From positions 2,899,890 through 2,963,889 of the forward strand of contig NZ_LR701459.1 in assembly GCF_902498825.1 (NCBI RefSeq): a DNA stretch of 64,000 nt, read 5' to 3'. Shown here in pieces: positions 63,210 to 64,000 of this stretch. The notes below the pieces were generated by a model. That model saw only the letters and a program-made list of their open reading frames with translations, did no database searches and was not told the origin of the DNA. Numbering within the stretch: position 1 is the first letter of the stretch; the number at the start of each line of letters is the position of its first letter. Source of the stretch: Rhizobium sp. EC-SD404 (lineage in GTDB: Bacteria; Pseudomonadota; Alphaproteobacteria; Rhizobiales; Rhizobiaceae). The translations under genes were made by a program, and so were the position numbers.

Positions 63210-64000
63210 CTAGAGGCTACCGGCAGTTGGTTGTCTTAGGATTAACTGAAGGTCGACATTGCTAAGCGTCGGGCTGGAAATGCGGTGCCAGTCCTCAGAA
63301 AAACGATTGCGGAACCACGTCATCTGCCTCTTTGCATAGCGCCGCGTCGCCGCCGCCCCCTGATCGACGGCGTTCTCGAGATCGAGGTCACCATTGAGAT
63401 GCGCGGCAAGCTCCGGCACCCCGATCGCCTTCATCGCCGGCATCGACGGATCCAGGTGCAAATCGAGCAGCCTGCGCACCTCGTCCAGTGCGCCACCCTC
63501 GACCATCTGCCTGAACCGGCGGTCGATACGGCCCGTCAGAACATCGCGCTCGGGCATCAGGAGAATGCGCCGGGTGTTCGCCGCCTCGAGAACCGGCTCG
63601 CCGCGCGCCGCCTGGAGAACGCTGATCGACTTTCCGGTTGCATCCAGGACTTCCAGGGCACGCGCGATCCGCTGGCCGTCATTCGGCGAAAGGCGCGCCG
63701 CCGTCTCGGGATCCTTGCGCGCAAGCTCGCCATGCATCGCAGCCGGCCCGTTCGCCTGCAATTCCGCGCGCCGTGCCGTGCGGACGGGCTCGGGAATGTC
63801 CGGCATGGTTGCCAGCCCGCCCAGCAGCGCCTCGAAATAGAGGCCCGTGCCTCCGACGATGATGGGGACCTGGCCGCGACTTTGCACATCGGCAATGACC
63901 TCGGCGGCCTCGCGCATCCATTCCCCGGTCGAATAGGTTTGGTCAGCCGGCCGGTGGCCGTAGAGCCGGTGTTCCACTTGATCCGTATCGGCCTGGCTCG
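63210..64000 (-). CDS. miaA: tRNA dimethylallyltransferase, C-terminal part (5' end outside window)
   Basis: The frame is open to the window edge. It encodes most of MiaA, which adds a dimethylallyl group to A37 of tRNAs that read UNN codons. Visible marks are HRLYGHRPADQTYSTGEWM, VPIIVGGTGLYFEALLGG, the RYAKRQMTWFRN tRNA-contact motif and LNGDLDLENAV. The nucleotide loop is beyond the window edge. Confidence 0.95.
   Translation of the reverse strand, partial: SQADTDQVEHRLYGHRPADQTYSTGEWMREAAEVIADVQSRGQVPIIVGGTGLYFEALLGGLATMPDIPEPVRTARRAELQANGPAAMHGELARKDPETAARLSPNDGQRIARALEVLDATGKSISVLQAARGEPVLEAANTRRILLMPERDVLTGRIDRRFRQMVEGGALDEVRRLLDLHLDPSMPAMKAIGVPELAAHLNGDLDLENAVDQGAAATRRYAKRQMTWFRNRFSEDWHRISSPTLSNVDLQLILRQPTAGSL

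Overview
The window is a 64 kb piece of a bacterial chromosome, GC-rich (roughly 60% by eye) and densely coded on both strands. It looks like an alphaproteobacterium of the order Hyphomicrobiales (Rhizobiales). The evidence is a fused SecDF, a BA14K-family lectin-like protein, a SorA/SorB sulfite dehydrogenase behind an ECF sigma/anti-sigma pair as in Sinorhizobium, an ilvI-ilvH-ilvC neighbourhood with miaA, and a lone HerA-type ATPase. A heptose-type LPS core (gmhA, gmhB, hldE, waaC, waaF, a waaG-like gene) is less usual for Rhizobium proper and would suit a marine or aurantimonad-like relative; that placement is only a guess. I see no prophage, insertion sequence or CRISPR array.

Layout. 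1-7.2 kb: end of a GlxA-type regulator, SecDF, a small secreted protein, a DUF1194 exported protein and a flavin/folate GcvT-family dehydrogenase. 7.4-10.3 kb: a large secreted protein of unknown function with three related N-terminal modules. 10.3-16.5 kb: leucine/isovalerate catabolism (ivd, mccB, mccA) with a VapBC-type toxin-antitoxin pair sitting between ivd and mccB, and a DUF924 gene at the end. 16.6-21.3 kb: small envelope or surface proteins, an IclR regulator, and a TadE/TadG pair. 21.3-28.3 kb: two divergent LPS-type operons, gmhA-gmhB-FAD oxidoreductase-aldo/keto reductase on the minus strand, and methyltransferase-WaaG-like-glycosyltransferase on the plus strand. 28.3-35.8 kb: two small hydrophilic proteins, a LysR regulator divergent from glutaryl-CoA dehydrogenase and its CoA-transferase, an ArsR-SRPBCC pair, tRNA-Lys(CUU), PhzF and a Nudix-like protein. 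36-42.5 kb: envelope proteins, a DASS transporter, a Tat-exported metallo-hydrolase and the ohr/ohrR peroxide pair. 42.6-47.5 kb: TetR-ilvC, then an ECF sigma, anti-sigma, SorA, SorB sulfite-oxidation block. 47.5-51.2 kb: hldE, waaC, waaF. 51.3-64 kb: GGDEF-EAL protein, pdxJ, AlkB-type hydroxylase, RecD-like helicase, a broken vapBC, LysE exporter, ilvH and ilvI with an attenuator, HerA ATPase, a diguanylate cyclase and the start-truncated miaA.

How it fits together. Three amino-acid themes recur: branched-chain synthesis (ilvI, ilvH, ilvC), leucine breakdown (ivd, mccAB) and glutaryl-CoA breakdown (gcdH plus CoA-transferase). LPS inner core assembly is divided between 21-28 kb (heptose phosphate supply and an outer glycosyl step) and 47-51 kb (ADP-heptose synthesis and heptosyl transfer); the epimerase HldD is not in the window. 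Several regulatory sites can be read directly: a branched-chain leader peptide plus terminator before ilvI, palindromes at ohr/ohrR, tetR-ilvC and gcdH, and an ECF-type promoter before sorA. The least explained items are the 959-residue secreted protein, the gmhA-gmhB-oxidoreductase-reductase operon, and the small asparagine/glycine-rich secreted protein with a long inverted repeat upstream.
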